From the NCBI RefSeq assembly GCF_036784765.1, contig NZ_CP136651.1, positions 2,914,001-2,978,000 on the forward strand: DNA of 64,000 bases, in the 5' to 3' direction. A program made the translations under genes and the position numbers. Below the pieces are notes generated by a model that saw only the letters and a list, made by a program, of their open reading frames with translations, searched no databases and was not told the origin of the DNA. The DNA is from Novosphingobium sp. ZN18A2. Lineage in GTDB: Bacteria; Pseudomonadota; Alphaproteobacteria; Sphingomonadales; Sphingomonadaceae. The first letter of the stretch is position 1; the number at the start of each line of letters is the position of its first letter. Positions 1-9,267 of this stretch are shown here, in pieces.

Positions 1-2
1 CC

Positions 3-389
3 GCCAAGATGGCCGCGTTCCAGCAGGCGCAGGGCCAGCTTTCGCAGGGGCTCGGCCGCCTGATGGTCGCGGTGGAAGCCTATCCCGACCTCAAGGCGAA
101 CCAGAACTTCCTTGCGCTGCAAAGCCAGCTTGAAGGCACGGAAAACCGCATCTCCGTGGCGCGCCGCGACTATAACGAGGCGGTACGCCAGTATAATACG
201 CTGATCCGCACGTTTCCGGCGATCATCGGCGCCAAGGTGATCTATGGCGCCAAGCCGATGGTACCGTTCCAGGCGACCACGCCGGGCGCGGAACAGGCCC
301 CGACCGTGAGCTTCGATTCGGCCCCCGCCCCCGCTCCCGCGGCCAACGACAACACCGCCCAGCAGCCCGGCCAGGCCGCGGCGAACTGA
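3..389 (+). CDS. LemA family protein, 3' part
   Basis: The reading frame is already open at the left edge, so only the C-terminal part of the protein is present (about 128 residues). The visible part is helical, with the heptad-like stretch RISVARRDYNEAVRQYNTL and the segment FPAIIGAKVIYGAKP, which match the conserved C-terminal core of LemA proteins. A low-complexity Ala/Pro/Gln tail follows. LemA proteins are membrane-anchored, extracytoplasmic helical proteins of poorly defined role; the anchor would lie off the window. The next gene encodes a secreted TPM-domain protein and its first possible start codon overlaps the lemA stop, a common lemA-TPM pairing. Family call is confident; function is unknown. 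Confidence 0.85.
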   Translation, partial: AKMAAFQQAQGQLSQGLGRLMVAVEAYPDLKANQNFLALQSQLEGTENRISVARRDYNEAVRQYNTLIRTFPAIIGAKVIYGAKPMVPFQATTPGAEQAPTVSFDSAPAPAPAANDNTAQQPGQAAAN

Positions 390-412
390 TGCCCCGCACC
401 GGGGTGCCCGCG

Positions 413-1201
413 ATGAAACGCCTTTTCCTCCTGCTTTTTGCCGTGCTGGCCTTCGCAAGCCAGCCGGCGCTGGCCGAGCCGACCTTTCCCAAGCTGACGG
501 GCCGCGTGGTGGACGATGCGCATATCCTTTCGGCTGGGGAAGTGCAGGCGCTCGACGCGAAGCTGGCGGCACTGGAACAGCAATCCGGGCACCAGCTGGT
601 GGTGGCCACGCTGCCCTCGCTCCAGGGATACGACATCTCGGATTACGGCTATCAGCTCGGCCGCGCGTGGGGCATCGGCAGCAAGGCGAACGACGACGGC
701 ATCCTGCTGATCGTCGCCCCGAAAGAGCGCAAGGTGCGGATCGAGGTGGGGTACGGCCTTGAAGGCATCATAACCGACGCGCTTTCCAGCGTGATTATCA
801 ACACGCAGATCACGCCGCAATTCAGGAAAGGCGACATGGCCGCCGGCATCGATGCCGGGGTCGATGCGCTGGTGCAGCAGCTCCAGCTTCCGCCGGACCA
901 GGCGAAGGCGCGCGCCGCGCAGCTTGCCGCACAGGCGAAGAAGGCAAACGAGCCGCAGTTCGATTTCGGCACGGTGGTGTTTTTCTTCATCTTCTTCTTT
1001 TTCTTCGTCCTGCCCTTTTTCCGCGCGATGCGCGGCGGCGGGCGACGCTATGGCCGCGGCCCCGGCGTGATGATCTTTCCCGGCGGCGGCTGGGGCGGAG
1101 GCGGCGGCTGGGGCGGCGGAGGCGGCGGCTTTGGCGGTGGCGGCGGGTTCTCCGGTGGTGGCGGCAGCTTCGGCGGCGGCGGCGCAAGCGGCAGCTGGTA
1201 G
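413..1201 (+). CDS. TPM-domain (YgcG-like) secreted membrane protein with Gly-rich tail
   Basis: 262 residues from the ATG at 413. That start is preferred to an ATG at 389 that overlaps the lemA stop, because it opens directly with a signal peptide (Met-Lys-Arg, a Leu/Phe-rich core, then PALA). Residues 25 to 150 form a TPM domain (KLTGRVVDDAHILS, HQLVVATL, RIEVGYGLEG). A Phe-rich transmembrane segment follows near residue 190, and then a tail made almost wholly of GGGW/GGGF/GGGS repeats. TPM domains occur in exported proteins linked to membrane-protein quality control, and phosphatase activity has been claimed for some. The gene is probably co-transcribed with lemA and the second TPM gene. 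Substrate cannot be read from the sequence. Confidence 0.85.
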   Translation: MKRLFLLLFAVLAFASQPALAEPTFPKLTGRVVDDAHILSAGEVQALDAKLAALEQQSGHQLVVATLPSLQGYDISDYGYQLGRAWGIGSKANDDGILLIVAPKERKVRIEVGYGLEGIITDALSSVIINTQITPQFRKGDMAAGIDAGVDALVQQLQLPPDQAKARAAQLAAQAKKANEPQFDFGTVVFFFIFFFFFVLPFFRAMRGGGRRYGRGPGVMIFPGGGWGGGGGWGGGGGGFGGGGGFSGGGGSFGGGGASGSW

Positions 1202-1219
1202 GCGCGGGGGAGAGACGAC

Positions 1220-1900
1220 ATGGCCTTCAAGCCGCTTACCAAGGCGGATCACGAGATTGTCCGCAGCGCCGTTGCCAGGGCGGAGGACAATACCTCTGGC
1301 GAAATCGTGACGATCGTCAGCACGCAGTCCGACGGATACTGGGATGTGGCGCTGGCGTGGAGCGCGTTTGTCGCGTTCCTGGCGCTGGCCGTGCTGGAAC
1401 TGGCGCCCGGTTTCTACCTGTCGTTGTTCGAACGGGTCTTCGGCCTCTGGGCGGTGGAATGGACGCCGCGCGCGGTGCTGGGGCTTGCCCTGACCGTCGT
1501 CTCGTTGAAGTTCGCGGGCATGACGCTGCTGCAATTGTGGAAGCCGCTGCGCTTTTTCCTGGTGCCCGGCCCGGTGCGTTCGGCCCGCGTCCACGCCCGC
1601 GCGCTCACCTGCTTCAAGGTGGGCGCGGAACGCCGCACCCACGGGCGCACGGGCATCCTGATCTATCTTTCGCTGCGCGAACATCGCGCTGAAATCATCG
1701 CGGACGAAGCCATCGCCTCTCGCGTTTCGCCCGATGAATGGGGCGCGGCGATGCACGCCATGCTGGAACACATCCGCGATCGCCGCATTGCAGAAGGCAT
1801 GGCGGCAGCGGTTGAAAAGGTTGGCGAAGTGCTGGCCGAACACCTTCCGCGCGCCGCCGACGACGTGAACGAGCTGCCCGACCGTCTTATAGAAGTGTGA
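1220..1900 (+). CDS. TPM-domain membrane protein
   Basis: 226 residues, starting 19 bases after the previous TPM gene, with a GGGGGAGAGA purine-rich ribosome site upstream. The N-terminal 35 residues (LTKADHEIVRSAVARAED...SGEIVTIV) look like the start of a TPM domain. Two hydrophobic segments follow (about residues 42-68 and 85-105). The C-terminal half contains VGAERRTHGRTGILIYLSLREHRAEIIAD, typical of the second TPM variant that lies beside YgcG-like proteins. LemA, TPM and TPM in a row is a recurrent arrangement. Likely an inner-membrane protein; biochemical role unknown. Confidence 0.8.
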   Translation: MAFKPLTKADHEIVRSAVARAEDNTSGEIVTIVSTQSDGYWDVALAWSAFVAFLALAVLELAPGFYLSLFERVFGLWAVEWTPRAVLGLALTVVSLKFAGMTLLQLWKPLRFFLVPGPVRSARVHARALTCFKVGAERRTHGRTGILIYLSLREHRAEIIADEAIASRVSPDEWGAAMHAMLEHIRDRRIAEGMAAAVEKVGEVLAEHLPRAADDVNELPDRLIEV

Positions 1901-1908
1901 CCCGTGCC

Positions 1909-2454
1909 ATGAGCGACCCCGACGCAAACGCCCCCGAAGAAGTGATGTGGGAGGGCCGCTTCGTCATCGCGAAAAAGAAGGGCCGATGGGAATATGTCAG
2001 CCGCGCGCGCGACATCCGTGCGGCGGTGATCCTGGCCATCGACCATGACGACAAGGTGATCCTGGTGGAACAGTACCGCGTGCCGCTTGGCCGCCGGTGC
2101 ATAGAGCTTCCCGCCGGGCTGATCGGAGACGACGACTCCGCGAAGGACGAACAGGCCACCGCCGCCGCCGCGCGCGAACTGGAAGAGGAAACCGGATATC
2201 GCGCCGGACGGCTTGAACTGATCGGTGATTTCTATTCCTCGCCCGGCATGGTCAGCGAAAGCTTCTCGCTGATCCGCGCCTTCGACCTTGAACGCGTATC
2301 CGAAGGCGGCGGGACAGAGCATGAGGACATCACCGTGCATCACGTTCCCCTTGCAGGGATCGGACATTTCATCGAAACCCACCGAAACGACGGCAAGGCG
2401 ATCGACGTGCGGTTGCTGATGCTGCTGGGACAGGACATCCTCGGGAGGGCTTGA
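1909..2454 (+). CDS. NUDIX hydrolase, ADP-ribose pyrophosphatase type
   Basis: 181 residues from the ATG at 1909; a GTG at 1897 inside the end of the preceding gene is a weaker alternative. The Nudix box is present as a Gly (GLIGDD), then Glu, then RELEEETGY, with the extra residues between Gly and Glu typical of ADP-ribose/NDP-sugar pyrophosphatases. ILVEQYRVPLGRRCIELPAG upstream matches the ADPRase N-terminal strand. Predicted to hydrolyse nucleoside-diphosphate sugars in the cytoplasm with Mg. The stop overlaps the start of the SDR gene, implying translational coupling. Exact substrate not determined. Confidence 0.88.
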   Translation: MSDPDANAPEEVMWEGRFVIAKKKGRWEYVSRARDIRAAVILAIDHDDKVILVEQYRVPLGRRCIELPAGLIGDDDSAKDEQATAAAARELEEETGYRAGRLELIGDFYSSPGMVSESFSLIRAFDLERVSEGGGTEHEDITVHHVPLAGIGHFIETHRNDGKAIDVRLLMLLGQDILGRA

Positions 2455-3233
2455 TGGGACGTGTTGAAGGCAAGAAGGCGCTGGTAACCGGCGCCGCACA
2501 GGGGCTGGGCGCGGCAACCGCGAAAATGCTGGCGAAACAAGGCGCGCAAGTCCTGCTGACCGATATCAATGCCGAAGGCGTTGCTGCCGTCGCGGCCGAA
2601 ATCAACGACGCCCACGGCGCGGGAACCGCGTTTTCGCTGCGCCACGACGTTGCCGACCCGGCCGACTGGAAGGCCGCCATCGATCTTGCGACCGAGGCCA
2701 TGGGCGGGCTTTCCATCCTGGTGAACAACGCCGGCATCGGCGTGCGCGGCAACATCGAAACCTGCACGCTGGAAGAATGGAAGCGCGGCTTTTCGGTCAA
2801 CGTCGACAGCGTGTTCCTGGGCTGCCAGACCGCGCTGCCGCTGATGAAGGACACCCAGCCCGGATCGATCGTCAACATCAGTTCCATCGCTGGCCTGATC
2901 GCCAGCGATACCATGCCCGGCTATAACGCCAGCAAGGCGGCGGTGTGGATGCTTTCGAAATCGGTCGCGCTCTATTGCGCGAAGATGGGCTGGGACATCC
3001 GTTGCAACTCTGTCCACCCCACTTTCATCGACACGCCGATCCTTGACGGCATGACCAAGAGCAGCGGGCACCCCAAGGACGTGATCATGGGCAAGCTGGC
3101 GCGCCAGATCCCGCTGAACCGCGTGGGCGAACCGAACGACATCGCCAATGCCGTGCTCTACCTCGCCAGCGACGAGAGCAAGTTCGTGACCGGCGCGGAA
3201 CTGAAAGTGGACGGCGGCATCAGCGCGAAGTGA
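2454..3233 (+). CDS. Short-chain dehydrogenase/reductase (classical SDR)
   Basis: 259 residues, starting with the ATG that overlaps the Nudix stop. Cofactor motif TGAAQGLG near residue 14, the NNAG motif, the catalytic Ser in INISSIAG, and YNASK as the active-site Tyr-Lys pair are all intact. The acidic residue after the second strand (LLTDIN) favours NAD(H). The C-terminal end ELKVDGGISAK is the usual FabG-like ending. Substrate unknown. Its coupling to a Nudix gene and its position outside the catabolic island suggest a general role, although SDRs of this kind also oxidise steroid or terpenoid alcohols. Confidence 0.85.
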   Translation: MGRVEGKKALVTGAAQGLGAATAKMLAKQGAQVLLTDINAEGVAAVAAEINDAHGAGTAFSLRHDVADPADWKAAIDLATEAMGGLSILVNNAGIGVRGNIETCTLEEWKRGFSVNVDSVFLGCQTALPLMKDTQPGSIVNISSIAGLIASDTMPGYNASKAAVWMLSKSVALYCAKMGWDIRCNSVHPTFIDTPILDGMTKSSGHPKDVIMGKLARQIPLNRVGEPNDIANAVLYLASDESKFVTGAELKVDGGISAK

Positions 3234-3381
3234 CGGGTGGGCGTCGCGGGAATGGCGTAATGTGGCAACATGCTGCTCCTCCTGAAACGTCCTTGCCCAA
3301 GGGCTAACCATACCGGTTCACCCGGAATTTACCGACTTGCGATGTGATTTCGTAATTGTTGTGATTCGGGAAATCGCTCGC

Positions 3382-3951
3382 ATGGGTGATGGAAATTCGC
3401 CAACGCCGCCGGCACCGTCGTGCAAGCTCTGCTGTTTCTGGGCACCGAACATGGTGGGCGAAGCGGCGCGGGAAGGCGTTTGCCGAAAGCTGGCCGAAAA
3501 CCAGAAATACTACGGCTCGCTGATTACAGAGGCCGATGACAGGTGCGACAATTGGGCGCGTCTCGGTGTTTATGAAGATGCCGAGGGGCAGGTGCACGAA
3601 GAGCGCCGGATCGCCCTGCGCAACCGGATCAACCTGCCCGCGCAATTCCATACCGCCGGCGGCGACCAGGCGGTGTGGCTGGCCGACATATCCGAATATG
3701 GCGCGGGCATCAGCCTTGCCGACCCGCCGATGGTCGGCACGCCGGGCATGCTGAAGTGGGGATATTACGAGGTCTTTTTCACCGTGGCGTGGGCCAACGA
3801 CGATTCGTGCGGCGTCATGTTCGATGCGCCCATTTCGGGCGAGATCGTGCTCGAAGCGATCCGCAAGGGCGGATTGACCAACAATCGCTCGGCCCAGCCG
3901 TCACGCATCGCGCCCGGCCACAAGCGGGCCAGGCTGGGCGCGTCAACCTGA
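3382..3951 (+). CDS. Cys-rich N-terminus plus PilZ-like domain protein
   Basis: 189 residues from the ATG at 3382; an in-frame TTG at 3337 is less likely. The first 60 residues carry Cys14-x2-Cys17-Cys18, Cys34 and Cys55, the last followed by DNW. This layout resembles small metal or Fe-S binding modules. Residues 85-170 (RIALRNRINLPAQF, VWLADISEYGAGIS, CGVMF) look like a PilZ-type beta-barrel of the kind that binds cyclic di-GMP, although a full RxxxR...DxSxxG signature is only partly kept (RIALRNR, DISEYGAG). The gene stands alone, converging on the VOC gene. The domain reading is by eye and the function is unknown. Confidence 0.6.
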   Translation: MGDGNSPTPPAPSCKLCCFWAPNMVGEAAREGVCRKLAENQKYYGSLITEADDRCDNWARLGVYEDAEGQVHEERRIALRNRINLPAQFHTAGGDQAVWLADISEYGAGISLADPPMVGTPGMLKWGYYEVFFTVAWANDDSCGVMFDAPISGEIVLEAIRKGGLTNNRSAQPSRIAPGHKRARLGAST

Positions 3952-3999
3952 CGCGACGCGGCGGAGAGGACGCGATCGCCCTCCCCGCCTCGCCATTTA

Positions 4000-4380
4000 T
4001 CAAGCCGCGTTGGGGTTCGGCGCGAACACGCAGATCTTGTTGCCGTCCGGATCGAGCAGGTAGGCGCCGTACTGCTGGCCCGGCGACTGTTCGCGCACGC
4101 CCGGCGCGCCTTCGTCCGTTCCGCCGTTGGCAAGACCCGCCGCGTGCCACGCATCGACCGTCGCCGCGTCCTTCGCGACGAAGCCCAGCGTATGGCCGTT
4201 GGAGACGGTGTGCGATTCGCCGTTGCGCGGCGTCGCCACGATCAGCGCGCCGGTGGGGCTGCCATAGGCGGTGCCATGCGGCAGCGGCGCGCCGGTATAG
4301 CCCAGTGTGCTCATCACCGCGTCATAGAACTTGCGCGAACGCGGCACGTCGTTGGTGCCAAGGAAGCTGTGCGTAAACAT
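4000..4380 (-). CDS. VOC (glyoxalase/bleomycin-resistance fold) protein
   Basis: 126 residues. The N-terminus FTHSFLGTNDVPRSRKFYDAVMSTLG and the C-terminal strand YGAYLLDPDGNKICVF are the two ends of a vicinal-oxygen-chelate fold. The metal-ligand positions appear to be His4 and Glu/Asp near the C-terminus, but they are not certain. It lies 23 bases downstream of the adhC stop on the same strand, so it may be transcribed with the formaldehyde dehydrogenase gene. VOC proteins include lyases, isomerases and extradiol dioxygenases; nothing here fixes the reaction. Confidence 0.75.
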   Translation of the reverse strand: MFTHSFLGTNDVPRSRKFYDAVMSTLGYTGAPLPHGTAYGSPTGALIVATPRNGESHTVSNGHTLGFVAKDAATVDAWHAAGLANGGTDEGAPGVREQSPGQQYGAYLLDPDGNKICVFAPNPNAA

Positions 4381-4403
4381 CTGTTTTGTCTCTCCGTAAT
4401 ACC

Positions 4404-5516
<1,113 letters not shown>

Positions 5517-5540
5517 GGCGATGCTCCTATCAATGAAATT

Positions 5541-5559
5541 TTGTATGCGGCACTTACAA
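5541..5559. promoter_or_regulatory. 19-bp palindromic operator-like site (class 1), upstream of adhC
   Basis: TTGTATGC-GGC-ACTTACAA. It differs at two arm positions from the ideal TTGTATGT-N3-ACATACAA and lies 25 bases before the adhC start. It is one of ten related sites in the window. Confidence 0.75.
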
Positions 5560-5576
5560 TCCTGCGGTCGGCGCCG

Positions 5577-6953
5577 TCAATCCAGCGGCTCGCCCGCAGG
5601 CATCTCTTCCAGCCCCAGCTTGTCCGCATCCTGCAACGGCAACAGCGCGAACAGGATGAGGGCTATGGCAGAGCCGAGCGACATGATGGCGGAAACGGCC
5701 AGCAACTGGTCGTTCCCCAGCGTCTTGAACAGGAAGCCCGCGATAATAGGAGAGCCTGCCGCACCGAACCGCCCGATGCCCAGTACAAAGCCCGTGCCGG
5801 TCGCGCGCGCATAGGCCGGAAAACCCAGCGCGAAGGCGGCATAAAAGCCCACGATCGCCGCGTTGGTGGCAAACATCGCGAACGATGCGGCCGCGCGCCA
5901 GCCCAGCAGGGTGGGGTGGCCTGTGCCGAACCAGATTACCGCGATCACGCCCAGCGCCAGCATGGCGATGGTCGGCGCCTTGATCTGCCAGCGCTTCATC
6001 AGGAAGCCGAACAGGAACCCGCCCAGCGCGCCGCCCACGTTTGCCCAAAGCAGCACGCTTGACGCATCGGGCTGCGAATAGCCGGGCGGATAGTCGGCCA
6101 CGATCTTCACCGCCCACTTGAGGATGAAATAGAACGTGATGGTGTGGAACATATATCCGAAGGCCAGCAACAGAGTGACCGGGCGCAGCTTCGGGTTGGT
6201 CAGGATATCGGAAACCTTCGGCCTGGCCGCTGTCGGAGAAATGGCCGGGAGTGCGCTTATCAGCGGCTTGCCCAATGCCTTGAGCGACCGGTTGATCCTC
6301 TCCACCGCGCCTTCGGGCCGGCGCGCGGCATAGAACGCGGGGGTTTCAGGCACCAGCAGCATGACCAGCGGGATCATAACCGCGGTGCAGGCCGCGCCGA
6401 ACAGGAAGACCGCGCGCCAGTCGTAATAGACAAGCAGCCATTCCTTCGCCGCGATTCCGCCGAACACGCCGCCCAGCGGATAGCCGATCACGTAAAGCGC
6501 CATGGAAAGGCTGCGGCCCGACTGGCTGGTGCTTTCGGCAACGACCGCGTTGGTGGCAGCCAGCATCCCGCCGATGCCGATACCCGTGATGAAGCGCCAC
6601 GCCGTGATCGGCGCAACCGCCTGTGCCGCGTGCGCCAGATACATGCCGATCGCCATGACCACCAGACAGGCCAGCATCGTCAGCTTGCGGCCGAACCGGT
6701 CGGCCATGCCGCCCAGCAACACGGAGCCGACGCCCATGCCGACCAGCTCGGCGGACAGCACGATGCCCAGCGCTTCGCGGTCGATGCCCCATTCCTTCGA
6801 GATGCCGACAGAGGCGAAGGCGCTGGAAAGCACGTCGAATCCGTCAAGCGCGTTAAGCGCAATCATCAGCGCAACGACAATGCCCTGCCGGATACCCATC
6901 GGGTTTTCATCAATCACGCCTTGCGGATCGCGCACGCCCACCGAGCTGTTCAT
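5577..6953 (-). CDS. MFS transporter, aromatic acid:H+ symporter (AAHS) type
   Basis: 458 residues with about twelve hydrophobic segments. After transmembrane helix 1 (IALNALDGFDVLSSAFA) comes the AAHS hallmark with the acidic residue in the first helix (DGFD), followed by GGMADRFGRKLTM in the loop between helices 2 and 3. The second repeat contains GFLFGFLMKRWQIK. AAHS carriers import 4-hydroxybenzoate, protocatechuate, vanillate and similar acids with protons across the inner membrane. It sits directly downstream of the MarR regulator on the same strand and upstream of adhC. Substrate is inferred from family and neighbours only. Confidence 0.85.
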   Translation of the reverse strand: MNSSVGVRDPQGVIDENPMGIRQGIVVALMIALNALDGFDVLSSAFASVGISKEWGIDREALGIVLSAELVGMGVGSVLLGGMADRFGRKLTMLACLVVMAIGMYLAHAAQAVAPITAWRFITGIGIGGMLAATNAVVAESTSQSGRSLSMALYVIGYPLGGVFGGIAAKEWLLVYYDWRAVFLFGAACTAVMIPLVMLLVPETPAFYAARRPEGAVERINRSLKALGKPLISALPAISPTAARPKVSDILTNPKLRPVTLLLAFGYMFHTITFYFILKWAVKIVADYPPGYSQPDASSVLLWANVGGALGGFLFGFLMKRWQIKAPTIAMLALGVIAVIWFGTGHPTLLGWRAAASFAMFATNAAIVGFYAAFALGFPAYARATGTGFVLGIGRFGAAGSPIIAGFLFKTLGNDQLLAVSAIMSLGSAIALILFALLPLQDADKLGLEEMPAGEPLD

Positions 6954-7005
6954 CTGTCCAATCCTCTCCCCGCGAATTCGCTCAAAATCCAGTGCCTGCT
7001 TGCGA

Positions 7006-7476
7006 CTATTCGTGAATTCGCGACAGCATTTCCATCAGCACTTTCACTTCTTTGTCGGTGAAGCGGCTTTTCACCCAGGCTTCATGCTCGCCAATGGCCT
7101 TCTTCGCTTCGGCCAGCACCCGAATGCCTTCCGGCTCAAGGAACAGCGCCTGTTTGCGCCCATCGGTCGGTGAACGGTCACGACGCAGATAGTGCTTGGC
7201 CTGCAGGCGATTGATGATCGCCATCGTGGTCGCACGATCCATCCTGAGGCGTTGGGCAAGGTCCGTCTGTGCGATTCCGGGATGATCGTCCACCAGCCAC
7301 AGAACCGATACCTGCTTCTGCGTAAGGTCCAGATCGGCGAAAGTTTCCGTGAAGTGGCGAAGGCATGCGCCATGCGCGAGACGGATGTGAAAGCCCAGAA
7401 TCTCGTTGATCTGGCCGATGTCGCCATCGTCGTGGTCCACCGGAGTCACCGCGTCTTCGAATTTGTCCTTGATCAA
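7006..7476 (-). CDS. MarR family transcriptional regulator
   Basis: 156 residues, winged-helix MarR. LTQKQVSVLWLVDDHPGIAQTDLAQRLRMDRATTMAIINRLQAKHYLRR is the helix-turn-helix region (given here across the motif as LTQKQVSVLWLV, then DLAQRLRMDRATTMAII, then RLQAKHYLRR), and DRSPTDGRKQALFL is the wing. The frame opens with TTG at 7476, preceded by GGGGGCGAGG; no in-frame ATG precedes the domain. It is divergent from the dioxygenase gene at 7543, and the 67-base gap holds a copy of the 19-bp palindrome. MarR repressors usually bind such sites in their own divergent promoter and release DNA on binding a phenolic or CoA-thioester ligand, so this is the best candidate regulator of the class 1 sites. 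Confidence 0.88.
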   Translation of the reverse strand: MIKDKFEDAVTPVDHDDGDIGQINEILGFHIRLAHGACLRHFTETFADLDLTQKQVSVLWLVDDHPGIAQTDLAQRLRMDRATTMAIINRLQAKHYLRRDRSPTDGRKQALFLEPEGIRVLAEAKKAIGEHEAWVKSRFTDKEVKVLMEMLSRIHE

Positions 7477-7504
7477 TGCCTCGCCCCCAATCGTCCTTGT
7501 TTAT

Positions 7505-7523
7505 TTGTTTGTATCACATACAA
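7505..7523. promoter_or_regulatory. Class 1 operator-like site between marR and the dioxygenase gene
   Basis: TTGTTTGT-ATC-ACATACAA, one mismatch from a perfect 8-3-8 palindrome. It is 20 bases upstream of the dioxygenase ATG and 29 bases upstream of the marR start, so a bound regulator could control both genes. Confidence 0.8.
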
Positions 7524-7542
7524 TCTGCACGAGGAGGATGCC

Positions 7543-9024
7543 ATGGCCGAATTTCCACAAACACCTAGTTTCACCGGATTCAACACACCGTCGAGGATCG
7601 AGGCGGATATCGTCGACCTCGCGCACGAGGGTACGATCCCGCAGGGCTTAAACGGCGCGTTCTATCGCGTCCAGCCCGACCCGCAGTTTCCGCCGCGCCT
7701 TGCCGACGACATCGCCTTCAACGGCGACGGCATGATCACCCGCTTCCACATCCACGACGGACAGGTGGATTTCCGCCAGCGCTGGGCGAAAACCGACAAG
7801 TGGAAGCTGGAACACGAAGCGGGCAAGGCGCTGTTCGGCGCCTATCGCAATCCGCTGACGGACGACGAATCGGTGAAGGGCCGCATCCGCTCCACCGCAA
7901 ACACCAACGCCTGGATCTATGCCGGCAAGCTGTGGGCGATGAAGGAAGACAGCCCCGCCCTGCTGATGGACCCTGCCACGATGGAGAGCGGGGAATTCGC
8001 CACCTGGGGCGGCAAGATGAAGTCCATGACCTTCACCGCGCATCCCAAGATCGACCCGAACACCGGCAACATGGTCGCCATCGGCTATGCCGCCAGCGCG
8101 CTGTGTTCGGACGATTGCGCCTATATGGAAGTGAACCCCGAAGGCGAGCTGGTTCGCGAGATATGGTTCAAGGTTCCCTATTACTGCATGATGCACGACT
8201 TCGGGATTACCGAGGATTACCTCGTGCTTCACGTCGTGCCGTCGATCGGCAGCTGGGAACGGCTGGAAAAGGGCCTGCCGCATTTCGGCTTCGACACCAC
8301 GATGCCGGTCTATCTGGGCATCATTCCGCGCCGCGACGATCTGAAGCAGGAAGACATCCGCTGGTTCAAGCGCGACAACTGCTTCGCGTCACACGTGCTC
8401 AACGCCTGGCAGGAAGGCACCAAGGTCCACTTCATCGTGCCCGAGGCGAAGAACAACATGTTCCCCTTCTTCCCCGACGTTCATGGCGAGCCGTTCAACG
8501 GGCTTGAGGCGATGAGCCACCTGACCGACTGGACCGTGGACATGGCATCCAACGGCGAGGATTTCGATTCGATCACGCAGCTGACCGATACCGCCAGCGA
8601 ATTCCCGCGCATCGACGATCGCTTCACCGGCAAGAAGACCCGCTATGGCTGGGGGCTGGAAATGGACATGAAGCGCCCGGTGGAACTGAAGGGCGGCAGC
8701 GCGGGCGGGCTGTTGATGAACTGCCTGTTTCTGAAGGATCTGGAAACCGGCAAGGAACAGCACTGGTGGTGCGGCCCGGTCAGCTCGCTTCAGGAACCGG
8801 CCTTCGTCCCGCGCTCCAAGGACGCGCCCGAAGGCGATGGCTGGATCGTTCAGGTCTGCAACAGGCTGGAGGATCACAACAGCGACCTGCTGATCTTCGA
8901 TGCGCTCGACATCGAAAAAGGCCCGGTTGCGACCGTGCACATCCCGATCCGCCTGCGCTTTGGCCTGCACGGCAACTGGGCCAATGCGGAAGAAGTCGGC
9001 CTGCTGGAAACGGAAGCAGCATAA
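7543..9024 (+). CDS. Lignostilbene-alpha,beta-dioxygenase type carotenoid oxygenase
   Basis: 493 residues from the ATG at 7543, which has GAGGAGG five bases upstream; the longer open frame before it overlaps marR and is not used. Four iron-binding His positions of the carotenoid-cleavage fold are kept (FTAHPK, MMHDFG, SHVLNAW, LHGNW). Residues equivalent to the phenol-binding set described for bacterial lignostilbene dioxygenases occur at the same numbers: Phe59, Tyr101 and Lys134. The enzyme type cleaves the central double bond of hydroxystilbenes such as lignostilbene into two vanillin-type aldehydes, using Fe(II) and O2. It is controlled from the marR-divergent promoter. Whether the native substrate is lignostilbene itself or a beta-5-derived stilbene is not decided. 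Confidence 0.92.
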   Translation: MAEFPQTPSFTGFNTPSRIEADIVDLAHEGTIPQGLNGAFYRVQPDPQFPPRLADDIAFNGDGMITRFHIHDGQVDFRQRWAKTDKWKLEHEAGKALFGAYRNPLTDDESVKGRIRSTANTNAWIYAGKLWAMKEDSPALLMDPATMESGEFATWGGKMKSMTFTAHPKIDPNTGNMVAIGYAASALCSDDCAYMEVNPEGELVREIWFKVPYYCMMHDFGITEDYLVLHVVPSIGSWERLEKGLPHFGFDTTMPVYLGIIPRRDDLKQEDIRWFKRDNCFASHVLNAWQEGTKVHFIVPEAKNNMFPFFPDVHGEPFNGLEAMSHLTDWTVDMASNGEDFDSITQLTDTASEFPRIDDRFTGKKTRYGWGLEMDMKRPVELKGGSAGGLLMNCLFLKDLETGKEQHWWCGPVSSLQEPAFVPRSKDAPEGDGWIVQVCNRLEDHNSDLLIFDALDIEKGPVATVHIPIRLRFGLHGNWANAEEVGLLETEAA

Positions 9025-9030
9025 TCCAAC

Positions 9031-9182
9031 CCCCTCCCGCCTGCGGGAGGGGAGCGAGACTTGTCCCCGCGCAAGCGGGGCTACAGCATTGCGCTTAAAG
9101 GTTGAATCAGAAGCAATGCTGTAGCTGTTTGTTTTTACGCATTTTCGAACCGAGAAACCGGATCCACTTTTTCTGAAAATGC
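9031..9182. repeat. Intergenic palindrome cluster (three nested hairpins)
   Basis: The 243-base gap after the dioxygenase gene holds several inverted repeats. 9031-9052 is CCCCTCCCGC-CT-GCGGGAGGGG. 9065-9080 is CCCCGC-GCAA-GCGGGG. CTACAGCATTGC at 9081-9092 pairs with GCAATGCTGTAG at 9113-9124. GCATTTTC at 9139-9146 pairs with GAAAATGC at 9175-9182. The last two pairs look like a mosaic intergenic repeat common in alphaproteobacteria (recognised from memory, not searched). A fourth small hairpin, CTCCCGC-AA-GCGGGAG, lies at 9243-9258 just before the next gene. The first stem could end transcription but lacks a T-run. Confidence 0.75.
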
Positions 9183-9267
9183 TTTAGTCGCAGCGGGGTG
9201 GGCATTTGCGGGGGTCGGCGCACGTTTCGCCCACCCCCGCCCCTCCCGCAAGCGGGAGAGGAGAACA

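Noticed and set aside
1081..1200. Tandem GGCGGC-rich DNA repeat
   Set aside because: Explained by the Gly-rich C-terminal tail of the TPM protein, in frame, not a separate repeat element.
242..1927. Minus-strand open frame of 561 codons
   Set aside because: Antisense to two TPM-domain genes; composition typical of a GC shadow.
3234..3381. Possible promoter or small RNA before the PilZ-like gene
   Set aside because: No convincing promoter, hairpin or reading frame could be seen.
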